A stretch of DNA of 64,000 nt, taken from assembly GCF_965638725.1 (NCBI RefSeq), contig NC_134949.1, positions 50,310,151-50,374,150 of the forward strand, written 5' to 3'. Source of the DNA: Aptenodytes patagonicus. Lineage: Eukaryota; Chordata; Aves; Sphenisciformes; Spheniscidae. The translations under genes and the position numbers were made by a program. Under the pieces are notes generated by a model that worked only from the letters and a program-made list of their open reading frames with translations, did not search any database and was not told the DNA's origin. Numbering within the stretch: position 1 is the first letter of the stretch; every line of letters begins with the position of its first letter. This document shows positions 52,628 to 64,000 of the stretch, piece by piece.

Positions 52628-53836
52628 CTAACAAGGAAAACTGCTTAAATACGTGTTCTCAGGACCTAGGCCTAAATGCATTTCAACACACTGTACATTG
52701 TGCTACCTGTGTTGCTAAGGAGAAATTACAAAGCAGCTGTTTGCAGGTTTTGTATCAAGGCTGTGTAGATCAGCTAAGTTTCTGAAAATTATTTTCTTTT
52801 ACTATTTATTTTATATAAGGAAGCTTATCTTTTACAAACCTTCATGGGTCTAAAAACAACCCACAAAAATATATGAAGAAACCTGCTTTCAAGTTGCCAA
52901 CTGACAGAAAGGCAAATTTGTCATTTATTTAGGAGCCTTTTCTTAAAATGGATGGCATAGTCCTGAATACAGATGTTGCTCTTTGTAATGAAAGCAAAAA
53001 TGTCCACTTGCTTCTTCAGGTCAATAACTTCCGAAATGCCTTGTCTGGGTGCTACCTGGGATTAATTTTTTTCTAGCAGAAGTTATCTAACAGTTAGGGG
53101 AGTGGTATAACGTTCCTCAGCTCCATATTGACTAATAGAAAGATAAAAAAACTGGGGGAGAGGCAGAGGAGGAGGACTGTCTCCCTCTCTACATTGACAT
53201 ACAGAACCTACCAGGTAGATGACTAACATAAGCAGCTGATGTTAGGTGAGAGTGGTATACTGAGGCCTCTCTTTCTAGAATACCACATCCAGGTACTCTA
53301 ACAGGAGTGGTCAGAATAAAAAAAGCTAAACAGATAAAAAACACAGGTGTGGAATTAGATACAGTCTATATTGTGCCTGGGTTCAATTTCCTTTATGAAT
53401 TTCTACCTACAGGTGCCAATAATGCAATCCTGCAGAAACCTTTAGGGCTCGGTCTTGAGAGGATGATAAGGTTACCTTATAAAATATGCTAGTGCTTTAA
53501 AATCATAGCTTATATTTCTGTCATCTACCTAACAGGAAGACAGGTATCCCAAAGACTTCAAAGTGACTTCACATGGAGTAAAACACCATTTCTGTTGCCT
53601 CTTTAAGAGACATAGTTGGTTTCTTAGTTGGACCTGAAAGTATTTTCTATTCCTGGAGCAGACATATTACCCACTGCATGCACTGAGGAGTTTCACAGCC
53701 CCCAATGTCAACTAGAGGGTCAGCGCATTTTAGCATGTCCTGTTAGCCCAGCTCAGTGCTGTGCAAACTCATGCCATGCAGCAGGGGCAGGCTGTGTCCC
53801 CGTGTGGACCATCCTCCTGCATTCCCTCCTGCCCTG

Positions 53837-53852
53837 CCCCCCCCCCCCCCCC
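53837..53852 (+). repeat. Poly-C run (16 C)
   Basis: An uninterrupted C run in a GC-richer patch of DCN intron 1. On the transcript strand it is a G16 run. Confidence 0.9.
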
Positions 53853-56008
53853 AACACTGGGGCTGTGTCCTTTCCCCAGCAACACCCCCATGATGCATGC
53901 AGAGTACACACGGACAAGTAAGGATGTCACAGCAAAGTGGTGTTAATACATGGTGGTGAGTTCTTACCATGGTTTAATTTAAAAGAAGATTTTTGAAATA
54001 ATCATTATTATGTACAAATTATTGTAAAGTAACAATGCAATTTATTAATAGTCTGAAATGGGAAGACAAATTTGCTAAATCATCACCATTTATCATAATA
54101 AGCTGCCTTGTGAAAATGATCAATAAAACATTATCCCAGTACAAATCATTTTTCAGAATGTACATTAACATCAATAAACATTGGGAATGCTGCACACCAA
54201 CACTGGCATGGCACTGGCAGTCAGTACTTTTTAAAGAGCTTCCCCAGCTCTTTTTTATGTATTTGTATATTTTTAAAGTATTCTTAAGTATTTAAAACTG
54301 CTTGTATTCCCCCTCAGGGTCACGGTGCTGAAGCACCATCCATCCCAAGAATGCACAATCAGGATCTTATCCTGGAGTTAAATTACTACCCCTCAGAAAA
54401 ACCCAAAACAATGCAAAGGCACTTTGGAAGTGTCTTCACACTTTATTTCTTGTTCACATTAATATTGATGACTTCACTTATCTTAGTTAAACCCTGTAGT
54501 AGGCCTTTTCCTTTGGTCCCTGTTTTGTCAAAACTATAATAAAATCAGTAAGAGCTGCGTATAAAGGAAAACTGTAGGACAACAAAGAATATCAAGGATC
54601 TAATCCGAGGACACAGCAGAGAAAATAGCAGACACAAGCTACATATTAATCAGGAAATTGGAATAGATATGTGTCTGCATATCTTTATTCATATATATGT
54701 ATTTGTACTGCAGGCATACATATCTGTTCCTATTGTTTGCATGTGTAAATGAACATAAACAGAGAAAAAAATATATACAAAACTGTACAAGTAAGAAATG
54801 TTTACATGTCACTTGCAAAAAAATTAGAGAGGGGAAAAAAATCTGAATTCTTAAAAGGTCTGTGACACAATATTTATGTCTGCAGGACATAACTGTTTAA
54901 ATTTGCTTTAATTATGTGTTTACAATGAGGAAGACTTTTCCACAAACAGAGGAAACTATACCATAGACTTGGCCACATTTCAGTTTAAAATACCACTGGA
55001 AATATGCTTCATCAGTTCACGTCACCACTGTATTGGTGGTCTTCTTGTCACTTTACCTTAATATTAAGTTTAAAATATTAGTTCACCTACTGTCAGAAAT
55101 CTCTCAAAATGCCACAAAAGACAAGTTAAACAATATGTGCAGTTTCAAAAAAAATCCCCGACATTATATGTTTTACCTATTTTGTGTAATAAAGTCTAGA
55201 TGTCCAAACGTAGGAGTTGTAAGCTTTAAAGAGATTAAAACTCTGTTAACAGGAGTTTCAACTCCAGGAGTTTTCTTTTCTACTATTTCATTCATAGGAA
55301 CCTTCTTTAAATATGAGTCCGTTGTTTGTACACTGTAACATAGCACTTTCTAACATTACAAAGACATACACTGAGCCCGTTTAAGTAACTACTACTTTTT
55401 TTTTCTCTGAAATTGAAATTATATTCATTAGTATTTGGAATATATATGAAGAAATCCAAATAAAAAAGAAATCGCAGAGTGCAGTTTAAAACAGAAAAGT
55501 AAGAACTCATGCATTTTTTACACTCATTACATCACCAATTCTAAACACTGGATTGCAAACAGAGAATATACTGCTGCAAAAGTTTACAGTAAGGAAAAAG
55601 AAAGGACTATAGCAGTGCTTATACAAATCAAAACAAGAGACAGAACAGTCAAATAAACAGTAGGAAATCTGCACAGTCCTTCAGAATGCATTCTTATGTT
55701 CCCAAGAAACAAAAGTGCTGGATACAAAACTTAACATTGCTAAACATTTAGCAGGATTTTTTCCTTGCTTCTCTTAAAATGCAACTAGTTCTTGCCGTAG
55801 ACTTGCCTGAAGTTTTATTAGTGCAGCATAGTTCAGGAGAATTACTGAAAACCGTACCTTTTAATCCAGGATTTGCAACAGGAGCTCTCAAAGCTGAGAT
55901 GTAATTAAACTAAATATTCAACCCAGGCAAAAGGCTTTGCAGGTGTGGAAAGGAGGAGGGGGTAAGTTCAGCTCAGTGACTGTCACTTGGTGGAAAACCC
56001 TCCTGCTT

Positions 56009-56017
56009 CTATTCCAT
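56009..56017 (-). promoter_or_regulatory. Minimal upstream ORF ATG-GAA-TAG in the DCN leader
   Basis: A second one-sense-codon uORF, within the block GTGCTATGGAATAGAAGCAG. The human leader as I recall it has ATG-GAG-TAG in the same block, a synonymous difference. Confidence 0.55.
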
Positions 56018-56024
56018 AGCACAG

Positions 56025-56075
56025 TTAAAAAATAAGGTTTCTCTCAATGAACAGAATCCAGGCTGACACCCACAT
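56025..56075 (-). promoter_or_regulatory. Third upstream ORF (16 codons), overlapping the 29-codon uORF stop (TAATG)
   Basis: ATG at 56075-56073 overlaps the TAA of the preceding uORF and reads 16 codons (MWVSAWILFIERNLIF) to TAA at 56027-56025. In the human leader as I recall it, this frame differs by a one-base indel soon after MWVSA. The peptide is therefore probably not conserved, unlike the one before it. Confidence 0.5.
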
Positions 56076-56164
56076 TAGATCATATGGTAATGATATGTCT
56101 CCTGTATTGTAGCCAGAAACTTTATCAGCTCTTTTGCTTTCTTTTCCTCCTTTTTCTTTTTCAT
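56075..56164 (-). CDS. 29-codon upstream ORF in the DCN leader, possibly encoding a conserved peptide
   Basis: The reading frame starts at ATG 56164-56162 and stops at TAA 56077-56075. The 29-residue product is lysine/glutamate-rich at its start (MKKKKEEKKAKEL) and ends IKFLATIQETYHYHMI. My recollection of the human DCN leader gives a 23-codon ORF in the corresponding place with the identical last 16 residues and stop, and a length difference of exactly six codons. The surrounding exon is also conserved at the nucleotide level, so this does not by itself prove selection on the peptide. It could act in cis as a translation brake or yield a micropeptide; neither is shown. Confidence 0.55.
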   Translation of the reverse strand: MKKKKEEKKAKELIKFLATIQETYHYHMI

Positions 56165-56184
56165 TTGCTTTGTTTCTTTTTCAT
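56161..56184 (-). promoter_or_regulatory. Short upstream ORF (7 codons) overlapping the next uORF by ATGA
   Basis: ATG at 56184-56182 reads MKKKQSK then TGA. The stop overlaps the start of the 29-codon uORF (ATGA). It counts only if transcription starts upstream of 56184, which the leader similarity suggests. Confidence 0.5.
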
Positions 56185-56230
56185 CTGTTTAGAATCCCAA
56201 ACTACTTGTACACTGTAAGACAGATGTTTA

Positions 56231-56400
56231 GCTGTAATTCATCCTACTTATTTTATTTATGTCCCTACAACATATATTTAGGAAAGTTTTCTTGGTTTTA
56301 ACTATGTTTTTTTTTCTGACTCATTACTGAGAAAAATGTTTGGCTGTTCCTCTTGTTTATAGTATTTGTAATTCAAGGAAATGATATAAAATTAATCTTG
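56231..56400 (-). promoter_or_regulatory. Putative DCN proximal promoter
   Basis: Immediately upstream of the leader the minus strand has TATA-like elements (TAAATATATG at 56280-56271 and TATAAAC at 56361-56355) and a perfect AP-1 heptamer (TGACTCA/TGAGTCA, 56317-56323). The mammalian DCN exon 1b promoter is known to use TATA and AP-1 sites. The start site itself cannot be fixed from sequence. Confidence 0.45.
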
Positions 56401-56725
56401 GAGTTAGTCAAAGTGGAGATTAATATCAGAAAAAAGGGGTAGCTTTAGGTAAAACTAAACAGATACCAACCTGCCTTTGCTTATGCTATAATCATTGTCA
56501 AACCAAGTAGTATATACTGTAATATACTATTCCTGTCTAATAATAAAGTTTTTATGTATTTCCTCAAACTACAGCATGTTTTTGATATATATGAAAATCA
56601 TGTTTTCATTAGAAGAACGATTCTAACATTTGTGGTTAGAACTGCTTTATATAAACCTTGCTTTTTTTTACTGCTTTCTCACCAGGACAGCAAAGCAGAG
56701 CGGAAATCAGCTTTAACTGTTTTTT

Positions 56726-56761
56726 GGGGGTGGGTTTTTTGGGGTTTTTTTTGGGTTTTGG
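56726..56761 (+). repeat. G/T-rich tract with four G-runs
   Basis: GGGGG, GGG, GGGG and GGG are separated by T-rich loops of 1, 6 and 8 bases, about 500 bases upstream of the DCN leader. It could form a loose G-quadruplex. Confidence 0.6.
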
Positions 56762-58662
56762 TTTTTTTAAGAGACAGTGGAGATTTTTTAGCATGAAAGG
56801 AAAAATGTATCTGACTCATTGTTCAGATTTATATTGTATTTTAGTAATTTCTGTTTTGATGCAAGTATCAATGGAATCTAAAATGCAGTTTCTCTATTCC
56901 TGCACAATTTTAAAAGTCTAGCAAACTGAAGGGAGAGCAAATACAATAATTACTATTTATTTAGTAATCCAAACACATTGTGAACATGTGTAGCTTCCCT
57001 GTGCTCTTAGCTGTCCTATCTAAATACTGGAGGCTTGTGTCTCTGTGTTTTGACTTGTATCCTTTTATTTCTGCCCCTAGGCTAAGACCAGGTGCAAATC
57101 TGAAATTAAAGCCTGTAAAATGTGAAATGATGTTTAAAAGAAGTCTGCATTTTTAGAAACACAATAAACTCTTGAGATTTTAGCTATTCTCTTCATTTAA
57201 TTTCAAGAAGAGCCATTGAAACAGCTCTTATAATTGTTCTCCTTTGATGGAAGAAAACATGGTAGAATAATTGCTTAGTTTTGGTCAGTGTAGCACAAAG
57301 GTGTAATCAGACATCTTACATTACAGCTTCTTTATATAGTTCACTCTAGAAGTTAAGGATCATTTATTCACCCCTAGTCCTTGAGCTAACTTCTTTCCCC
57401 TGCCTCTCCACTGGATTCAAGACTGCTAATGATTTTTGTTGTGACATTTTTCCACATATGATTAGTGGTGTTCCAAGCTTTCATGCTTACAACAAAGCCT
57501 TATCTTTGTCTAGAAGTGTCGCCATGAGGCTTGCTGAAATCTTGGCTGCATCTTAGTAATGTCAGTTATTTGAACCTTGGTCACCAGCTGCATCTGGTGT
57601 TTAAAAACATTTCAAAGCAAGATTTTGATGAGGAACAGGTCAGGGTAAACTTGTTGTCAGTTTGCTTCACAAAACCCATTCATATCCTTTCCCAATAAAA
57701 TCGTAATACATTTGTTCTGATATCTGTTATGGGGTTGAAAGGTGTTAGAATTTAATAGCTTAGTCATCTCTTTGGAGGCACAGGAGGGGATGTACAGCCA
57801 CCTCTTCTTCTTTTTGGTCTTAGGCATTAGGGAGAGTCAAACAAAAACATGAAGATCAAGGTGGGAACAGGTGGAGCACAGGGTGCCTGCCAGGTGGGCT
57901 GGGGGCTCCCAGTCTGCCTGCAGAGGAACTGCTGCTCATAGAGGGGGAATTTTCCTACTTCTTCTGTAATAAAGTCCATCCCAAGAAGCTCAGAGGGGAA
58001 GAGATGTTACCATCTTTAGGAATTATGAAAACACTTATGCTGCCTGCCGATACCCAGAGGTAGAAGGGGTATGTGTTAGGCATCCAAGCCCTCCTGAAAT
58101 GCAAAGTGGAGTATGTGGAGGACTGAGCAACTGAATGGGAGAGGACTTACAAGATTGAATATTGGTGCAGTACCCTATTAACTGTTTTAAGTCATTTGTG
58201 TGCTTTTATGGGAATGTGGGATCCTTTCTGATACAAGTATTCCTTTAACCCCACTCTTTGCCCCCTGCTACGTCACTGAGAAGATAAACAACTTTTTTAA
58301 AAAAACCCAACAACAATATTAAGTCATTATATAATTTTAAGGCCCATGACCATACACAGGGCCTAGCATCGATAAGCTCTCCTTCCCAGTCTGACCTACT
58401 TTGACTACGGCTTAGTCAATACAAAAAAATCATGATTAGAACAATCTTGGTTTCTATATGATTTTATTACTGCAATTTAACAAACTTATACGGCTACATG
58501 TTGCTCCAAAGACTGATTCCCAGAAAGTTACAGGCAACTGCATGTTAATGTTATTTATGTAACAGTCTTTTTATTAAATTTTGATGGATAGCATCTGCTT
58601 CATTTGCCCACAGCTTATTTTGTGGACCTTTCAAAGGGCAGTGGTGGGAGAGAAGACAGGAA

Positions 58663-58680
58663 GCCTGCCTGCCTGCCTGC
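58663..58680 (+). repeat. GCCT tetranucleotide repeat
   Basis: About 4.5 units of GCCT at the edge of a GC-rich patch. Confidence 0.85.
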
Positions 58681-59443
58681 GTGCTGTTGACTGACCTGCC
58701 TGGGTCCAGTGGAAGTCTCTGCAGGAAGGAGATGAGCAGCTGCCCTGGAAGGAGCAAACATACCCCGGGGGAAGAGCTCCTGGAGCACGGGGCAGGGCTG
58801 GGAGAGAGGCACGTCCAGCAGGCACCCAGCGCTGCCAGCACAGGTTGCAGGCTCCTCAGGAGAATGGGGAGCCGACATAACCTACCCCTGGGGGTGAAAA
58901 GAAAGGCTTTTTTTAGGGAGCCTGGGAAAAAAAGCGTAGCATTTATTGCAATCCAGAATGTTACTGGAATAAAACCAAAGCAGGAGGACAGGATCTGTCC
59001 TGCAGGAACATGGTGGCCCAGAGATTCAGGTTCGTCCTCATTCTAATTTTCCACTACAAAAAAGGCATTTTTCTTGGGCTGACTTCTAATAGATCACAGC
59101 TTTGACGATCAAAGACTGGTTAGTGTTGTTGTGGTAAGGAAGAGGGGCAGGCAAATCTGCCTCAAAGTCCTCATGAACCAGCTAGGTAAGTGCCAATCCC
59201 CACCAAGAAGGGAGGAAACCAGATCCTCTGTTTGGCTGCCTCTCAGGGGCCCTTTCCACCTCCTCTATCTTTGTATCTCACGCCTGGGCTTTACTAGCTC
59301 CCTAGTGTGGCATCCTCCACATTCTCTAATATACTACTGCCTGTCTTTCCTCTCCTTTCTACACTATGCCTAATAATTTCTTTCAATCACCTGTAGTAAA
59401 CTGTTCTTTACCGTAGCAATGGAGTTCCTCTACTAAAAATGCC

Positions 59444-59497
59444 AGTAAATATTGACCCAAGCTTAGTAAACATTGATCCAGGTAAATATTGACCCAG
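59444..59497 (+). repeat. Three imperfect tandem copies of an about 20-bp unit
   Basis: The unit, approximately GTAAATATTGACCCAAG, occurs three times, the middle copy diverged (GTAAACATTGATCCAG). Confidence 0.75.
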
Positions 59498-62400
59498 GCA
59501 CAGCCTGACAAGGTAGCTAAAGAGACAGAAATGTAATTTCTGGATATTTTGAGTATCAAAGTTTCCTTCAGCGTTCTGTGACCTCAGAAATTATAGTCCT
59601 GAACTTCTTGACATTTCTACAGATCAAAAGGACCAATGTATCGGATTTTGGACGTGTGCTACCAGTAACATTATTTTTCTGCTGTGGTGAAAGCTCTTCT
59701 TGTATAACTGTTTGAACAGAATGCAACCAAACTTCAAAAGAGAGAGTGCTCTCTTTGGAGGAATAGTCTCTTCTGTCACCGTCTGTCTTCCCTTCTCTCC
59801 CTTTCCCACTCTGCAAGAGCATGTACTGTGTACCCCTCACGGTCAACTCCCTGCTCTCTTCTGAAAGGAGTCTGTGGGATCTACAGGTCATTCTAGGAAA
59901 CAAATTAAAATTACCCTCAGCTGAAGTATCCGATGTGTGATCATGTCCTTTACTTTGGTCTCTTTTCTTTGGAAAGGTCAATCTGCTCCTGTACTTGACA
60001 CTGGCTTTCCTTTCTGCTGACATTTCTATTCTCTCCTGAATCAAATCGTTTTGTCCAGGTGTATCCAGCAGCTGCAGGACCTAACCACATATCAGCGTAG
60101 CCTTACTACTCACTATGATTTCAAATGCTCTGAACTTAACTTCCACCCTTGAGGAGGAAGCCTGTCCTAACTGTTCCTCACACTTTTGTAGTGTAGACGT
60201 ACATTTTGAGATCACTGTTATCTCCCTCCCTCAAAAATGCAGCAAATAGGTAAAACTAGACTTTGTGAGTCCTCCCAGGTCCTAGCCATCCTAGAAACAA
60301 AGAGTGAGAGAAAAGTAAAAGTGATCATGGACTTAAGACCCCAGAACCTCACTTTGACTTTACCTCTTCACCTTTAATTAATGGTGAAGAAAACATATGC
60401 AAAAACATTTGCTGTCATACACACTGATATACCTCTGTATTAGTACTCAGGTGCTCCATTTGCTGTGTTTCAGTCACAGACAACATTACATTTTGTTTCT
60501 GCCTGATGTCTGTGTGAGTGTCAGCAGTCTCCTGCCCTCTGGAAAATCTCACATGAAGGAAAGAGTGTGCTGGTAGATGCCCCTCACCAAAGGTACCAGG
60601 AGGCTACAACTCTCTATGGAAGAGGGAGGAAAGAGTGTCACTCTGGGAGTGTGGGCCATGAAAGAGGGAGTGATGACTGGAGAGCAGAGAGGATTAGTTT
60701 TGGTAAGAGGAGATGAAATTTCAAGTGAGCAGCTGTTTCATCAGATTTTGGCCTTTCTTTATATTTTTCAGTATCTCGAGTTGGAGTCCAACCATTTTCA
60801 AGGTTCAGATGAAAAATCCAAACCTTAATTGTCATATTGATGGCCCTTAGATCATGCTCTGGACAAGCCTCATTATCCCAGCTGGATTACACAATGCCCT
60901 AGAAAAGGATGACAGTAATTCATGCAAATGTTGGAACTATTTGGAACCATGTTGGAACCATGCATGTTCTCTGTTAGTCAGGGGTTATGAACCAGCATTC
61001 AAAATGAGACACATCCTGTTCAGCTCTGAACAGCCTATTCCCAGATTATGAAAAACATGTGAATATCCAGGTCATCCTTGATTTCCTATTTAGTCATCAC
61101 AGAGAGTAAACTTTTTCAGGGCAAGCTAGTGACTGTATTACTGAGGAAAGTCCTGAAAAAAGGAGTGGAATAGAAAAAAAGGACCTTTACACTAGGGTTT
61201 GTTTCTGTGTCTCTGTATTAAAATGCTCATTTTTGTATGTTGGCAATCTGCTGAAGAAATAAATAATATCTAACTTCAGCTAAACATACAAAATGGTGAC
61301 TTTGAAGATATAAGCAATGACATCACAAAACTTGCCAGTTTTGTTTGGATTGTGTGACCTCACTATGGAGTGGAACTGTTGAGAATCTTAAGGTGGATGG
61401 TGATGAGTTACACGAGAACCAACCCTGTCTAAACAGGGTGTGCCCTGTGGGGTTCAAATGAAAAGGATGTGCTTTTCATAAATCTTGAACCTTTGAAGTA
61501 ACTCACTGCATTTGAGTCAATTTAAAAACATAATAAAGAAAAATAATGATGTGGGAGCAGAGTCCAAATAGCACAGACGATATCTAGCATTCAGGATGGA
61601 GAAGTGATTATGAGAACACTACACACTGTACTCAAATTTTACCTGATTTGAAGACATGCAAAAGTAGAATATAAGCCTCTTCAAGAAGGGCGAAATGGAA
61701 GTTCATAAAAAAGGGCAGTAGGAAGCTTTTAAATTCATTTTCACACTATCACGGCTCAGAATTTAAAAAAAAAAAAGTCTTGAATATTTTTAAAATCTTT
61801 TTCTATCGATATAGAATCAGATTTCTTCCACTTTCAAGATCACTTGGAATTAGGGTCATCAGCCATTAAATACTTCCAGGTTACAGTATTGTTCAGGGAA
61901 CAGTCTTCAAAATATCCATTGCACTTCATTAAGCATTTGAAGAGTCATTCACTTTAACTTGCCATTACCCAGATATGGCTTTCTTTTGACTACTATTTAA
62001 AGCATATTCTACTTTTATTCTTATAAATAAGTTCTTCAAAGGATTGCTGTGACCAAGTAATTGCACTGATGTTCCTCAACAGTAATTTTCCATAGTCAAC
62101 CTGGATAAAACATAGTGAGGTTTTCTAAACAAAACAGAGTTTAATTCTACATGTAAAAACTTTTAATGTGATGGTAATTCCTTCAGCTATTGAATTACAG
62201 TGGAATGTTTACTCTATTGGTAGTCAGAAAAAATGAAGGCTATCCTTTTTCTACATTATCCATTGTTTTATTTCCTTCTTTACAACATGTTTTTCAGTTA
62301 CTTCTTTGTTCCATACCATGCTCCTGGAGCAACCTTCTATTCCAAAAAGGCCAGCTACGTTTTAATTTAGATGATAACACACGTCCATTGTGTTTCAACT

Positions 62401-64000
62401 GAATAAAAGTTAAACTATATTTTGATTAGCAGTATTCTTGGTTTGCATTTATTTGTCTCACTTTTGGTTTTTTGTTTTTTTTTTTTTTTTAGATCTGCTT
62501 ACATAATAGATGAATTTACGAGCATGCTGGGACACACCCCCAGGAGACATAATTCATACCATCTTATTGAAATTGCAACATCCTGTGATTTATGCCATTT
62601 CAAAATTTAGCCACTGAATTTCTTGACTCATCTTCATCTATCATAATATACCAGGAACCCAAAACCTTAGAGATTTAAGTCAAGATTTGGAAAAGTGACT
62701 AACAGTTTTCAAAAATATCTCTAGTAGATCTGATTTTCGAAGACACATTCAAAGAGCAGTTTTTGAAAATCAGGTATTGCATAACACACTGGAGGATGGA
62801 CACAGAAAACAGCCAGGCACCCACACCAACTAATCACTTTTGAAAATCTCAGTATATTGAACTAGTTTGAATCTACCAACTAAATTTCAGGATGGAGTTA
62901 TTTTGCCTTACATGTAAAAATTAAATAGGATGTTTCAAAATTAATGCATCAGCTTTTTATAATAAGATGGAAAACTTGCCTCTGAAGAAGCCACACATAT
63001 GCTTGCAAGCAAAAATCTATTCAGAGACTGTTCTTCATTTATAAAACCAAAACCACTTCAAATTGGATCTTGAGACTTGGACAGGTTGGAACAGTCATTC
63101 GTCATGTTGTTAAAGGTCTTCCGCCGTGTTCCTGCACCCTGTGTCTCCTCCAAATTGTTTGAAACAGCTCCGCAAGAGCAATTATCTATCTTTCAGTCAC
63201 AATTAGAAAATTCAGCTCTCCGAGAAGAAGTTCACACTGTATGTAACCTGTTCACAGCCTGCAATGCCATTTTTGTGTCAATTTAAAATGAGAAACATTT
63301 GGCAAAAGATGCAATGGAATTAAGTCACAAAAATAAACAATTATTTTTCAAATTATAGGATAGAAGAGAGAAAAACAGGTTTTAAAAATACATCCAAGAA
63401 AATTCTAATAATTTAGAGGACTTTGTAGAATCTTTCAGGCCTCACAAAAGTCTTACTTTTGTGGCTTTATTGTGGGTTTTTTTCACCTATCCAACTAGGG
63501 CTATAATTTAGGGTATATTTTAGCCTAAAGGACACCTGCTATTTAGTCTGAAGTGCCTATCTAATAATCGTAATCTATTTGTCAAGTGCACATCCAGGAC
63601 AGAAACATATATGGTTTACAAAGAGTCCATTCTGCAACCTCACTTCTCTCTCCAGGTCCCGAAGATGTTGCACTCCCACAGCTCCAACAGAATAAACCTC
63701 TGGATTATGGATTACAGCAGGCTTTCAGGGGCAAATTAGGGTTAAGATTACTTTAACGCATTTTTATTTTGTTCCGTGGCCTTGAATCGCTAAACTTGAA
63801 GTCACCTGAGGTCATTGGGATCTCTTATAGCCTTCATTATAAGCATTACCAGGACATGCAGGAGATGACATTGCCAGGCTGAGAGGCTCAATGGCCTGAC
63901 CAGTCTGATGAGCTCAAGTATTCAACTATAACGGCAACAAAACTTGTTGCTCTGGGGGTAGATCTCTATTGCATCCCTTGCCACCACTTTACATAGCCTC

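Larger units (their letters stand above)
51558..55857 (-). other. DCN: DCN intron 1 (4300 bases)
   Basis: Donor GTACGG and acceptor CCCTAG. It contains one CR1 fragment (52405-52627) and a poly-C run (53837-53852) inside a GC-richer patch at about 53640-53920. No other coding signal is seen. Confidence 0.8.
55858..56230 (-). other. DCN: DCN non-coding first exon (5' leader); 5' end approximate
   Basis: The minus strand here closely resembles the human DCN first-exon leader as I remember it. Examples are ATAAAGTTTCTGGCTACAAT, CATATCATTACCATATGATC and CCCCCTCCTCCTTTCCACAC, and the exon ends CCTGGATTAAAAG. That end is followed by a GTACGG donor (55857-55852). The exon is separated from the first coding exon by a 4300-base intron. 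The 3' boundary is well supported. The 5' boundary is only estimated, since similarity fades near 56200-56230. The transcribed strand has a purine-rich run at about 56130-56185, and the leader holds several uORFs, listed separately. Mammals also have an alternative first exon (1a), whose counterpart I could not identify. Confidence 0.85.
56401..64000. other. 5' flank of DCN, no gene recognised
   Basis: AT-rich with a GC-richer patch at about 58640-58880 that starts with a GCCT tetranucleotide repeat (58663-58680). A G/T-rich tract lies at 56726-56761, a short tandem repeat at 59444-59497 and a T16 run at 62475-62490. The longest open frame is 158 codons on the minus strand (59568-60044), rich in K, R, S and T, without a recognisable domain; it is probably chance. 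Confidence 0.55.

Noticed and set aside
53700..53725. CTCF-like word CAACTAGAGGGTC
   Set aside because: It has three mismatches to the core consensus, including the GGC block, so it is too weak to call.
58551..59046. Overlapping ORFs on both strands in the GC-rich patch (up to 121 codons)
   Set aside because: Open frames on both strands of the same GC-rich sequence reflect composition. No splice structure or family is evident.
59568..60044. 158-codon minus-strand ORF in the 5' flank
   Set aside because: It has no recognisable domain, signal peptide or repeats and a mixed charged composition. It could be an exon, but nothing in the sequence supports that beyond its length.
1..64000. CRISPR arrays, operons, prophage or bacterial mobile systems
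   Set aside because: No regularly spaced direct repeats or bacterial gene organisation are present; the window is vertebrate nuclear DNA.

Overview
This is a stretch of bird genome carrying one recognisable protein-coding gene, decorin (DCN), on the minus strand. The bird assignment rests on two things. The decoded protein has the avian-type decorin N-terminus (residues 1-16 a leucine-rich signal peptide, then [17 protein letters not shown]). The window also contains four fragments of the CR1 LINE family, ending in the family's ATTCTRTG-type short tail repeats. The DNA is AT-rich, with long introns, microsatellites and homopolymer runs, and no sign of bacterial gene organisation.

Layout, from low to high coordinates. 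Bases 1 to about 16900 are the 3' flank of DCN. They hold an old CR1 tail (about 3708-3816), a GC-richer block with a possible LTR-like promoter (about 8385-8830), a larger minus-strand CR1 fragment with an open reverse-transcriptase C-terminus (about 8941-9700), a CTCF-like motif (12825-12837) and a CTTT microsatellite (14421-14528). In mammals the next gene on this side is lumican; no lumican exon is seen here. Seven coding exons of DCN lie at 17042-17236, 18337-18475, 23063-23156, 24373-24486, 24675-24888, 34889-35001 and 51325-51529. They are joined by canonical GT-AG introns of 1100, 4587, 1216, 188, 10000 and 16323 bases. Together they give 1074 nt, or 357 residues plus a TAG stop, with no frameshift or internal stop.

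The 5' untranslated part has 28 nt in the first coding exon and a non-coding first exon ending at 55858, which I recognise by its similarity to the human DCN leader as I remember it. AP-1-like and TATA-like motifs lie just upstream of it (56250-56361). The region 56400-64000 is the 5' flank, with no gene recognised.

The most interesting signal is the translation-control architecture of the DCN leader. It contains a chain of upstream ORFs. One is a 29-codon uORF whose C-terminal part (IKFLATIQETYHYHMI) matches, residue for residue, what I recall of the human leader. Two are minimal ATG-NNN-stop uORFs, one ending only 3 nt before the decorin start codon, and human appears to have an equivalent at each place. 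No other new gene system was found.
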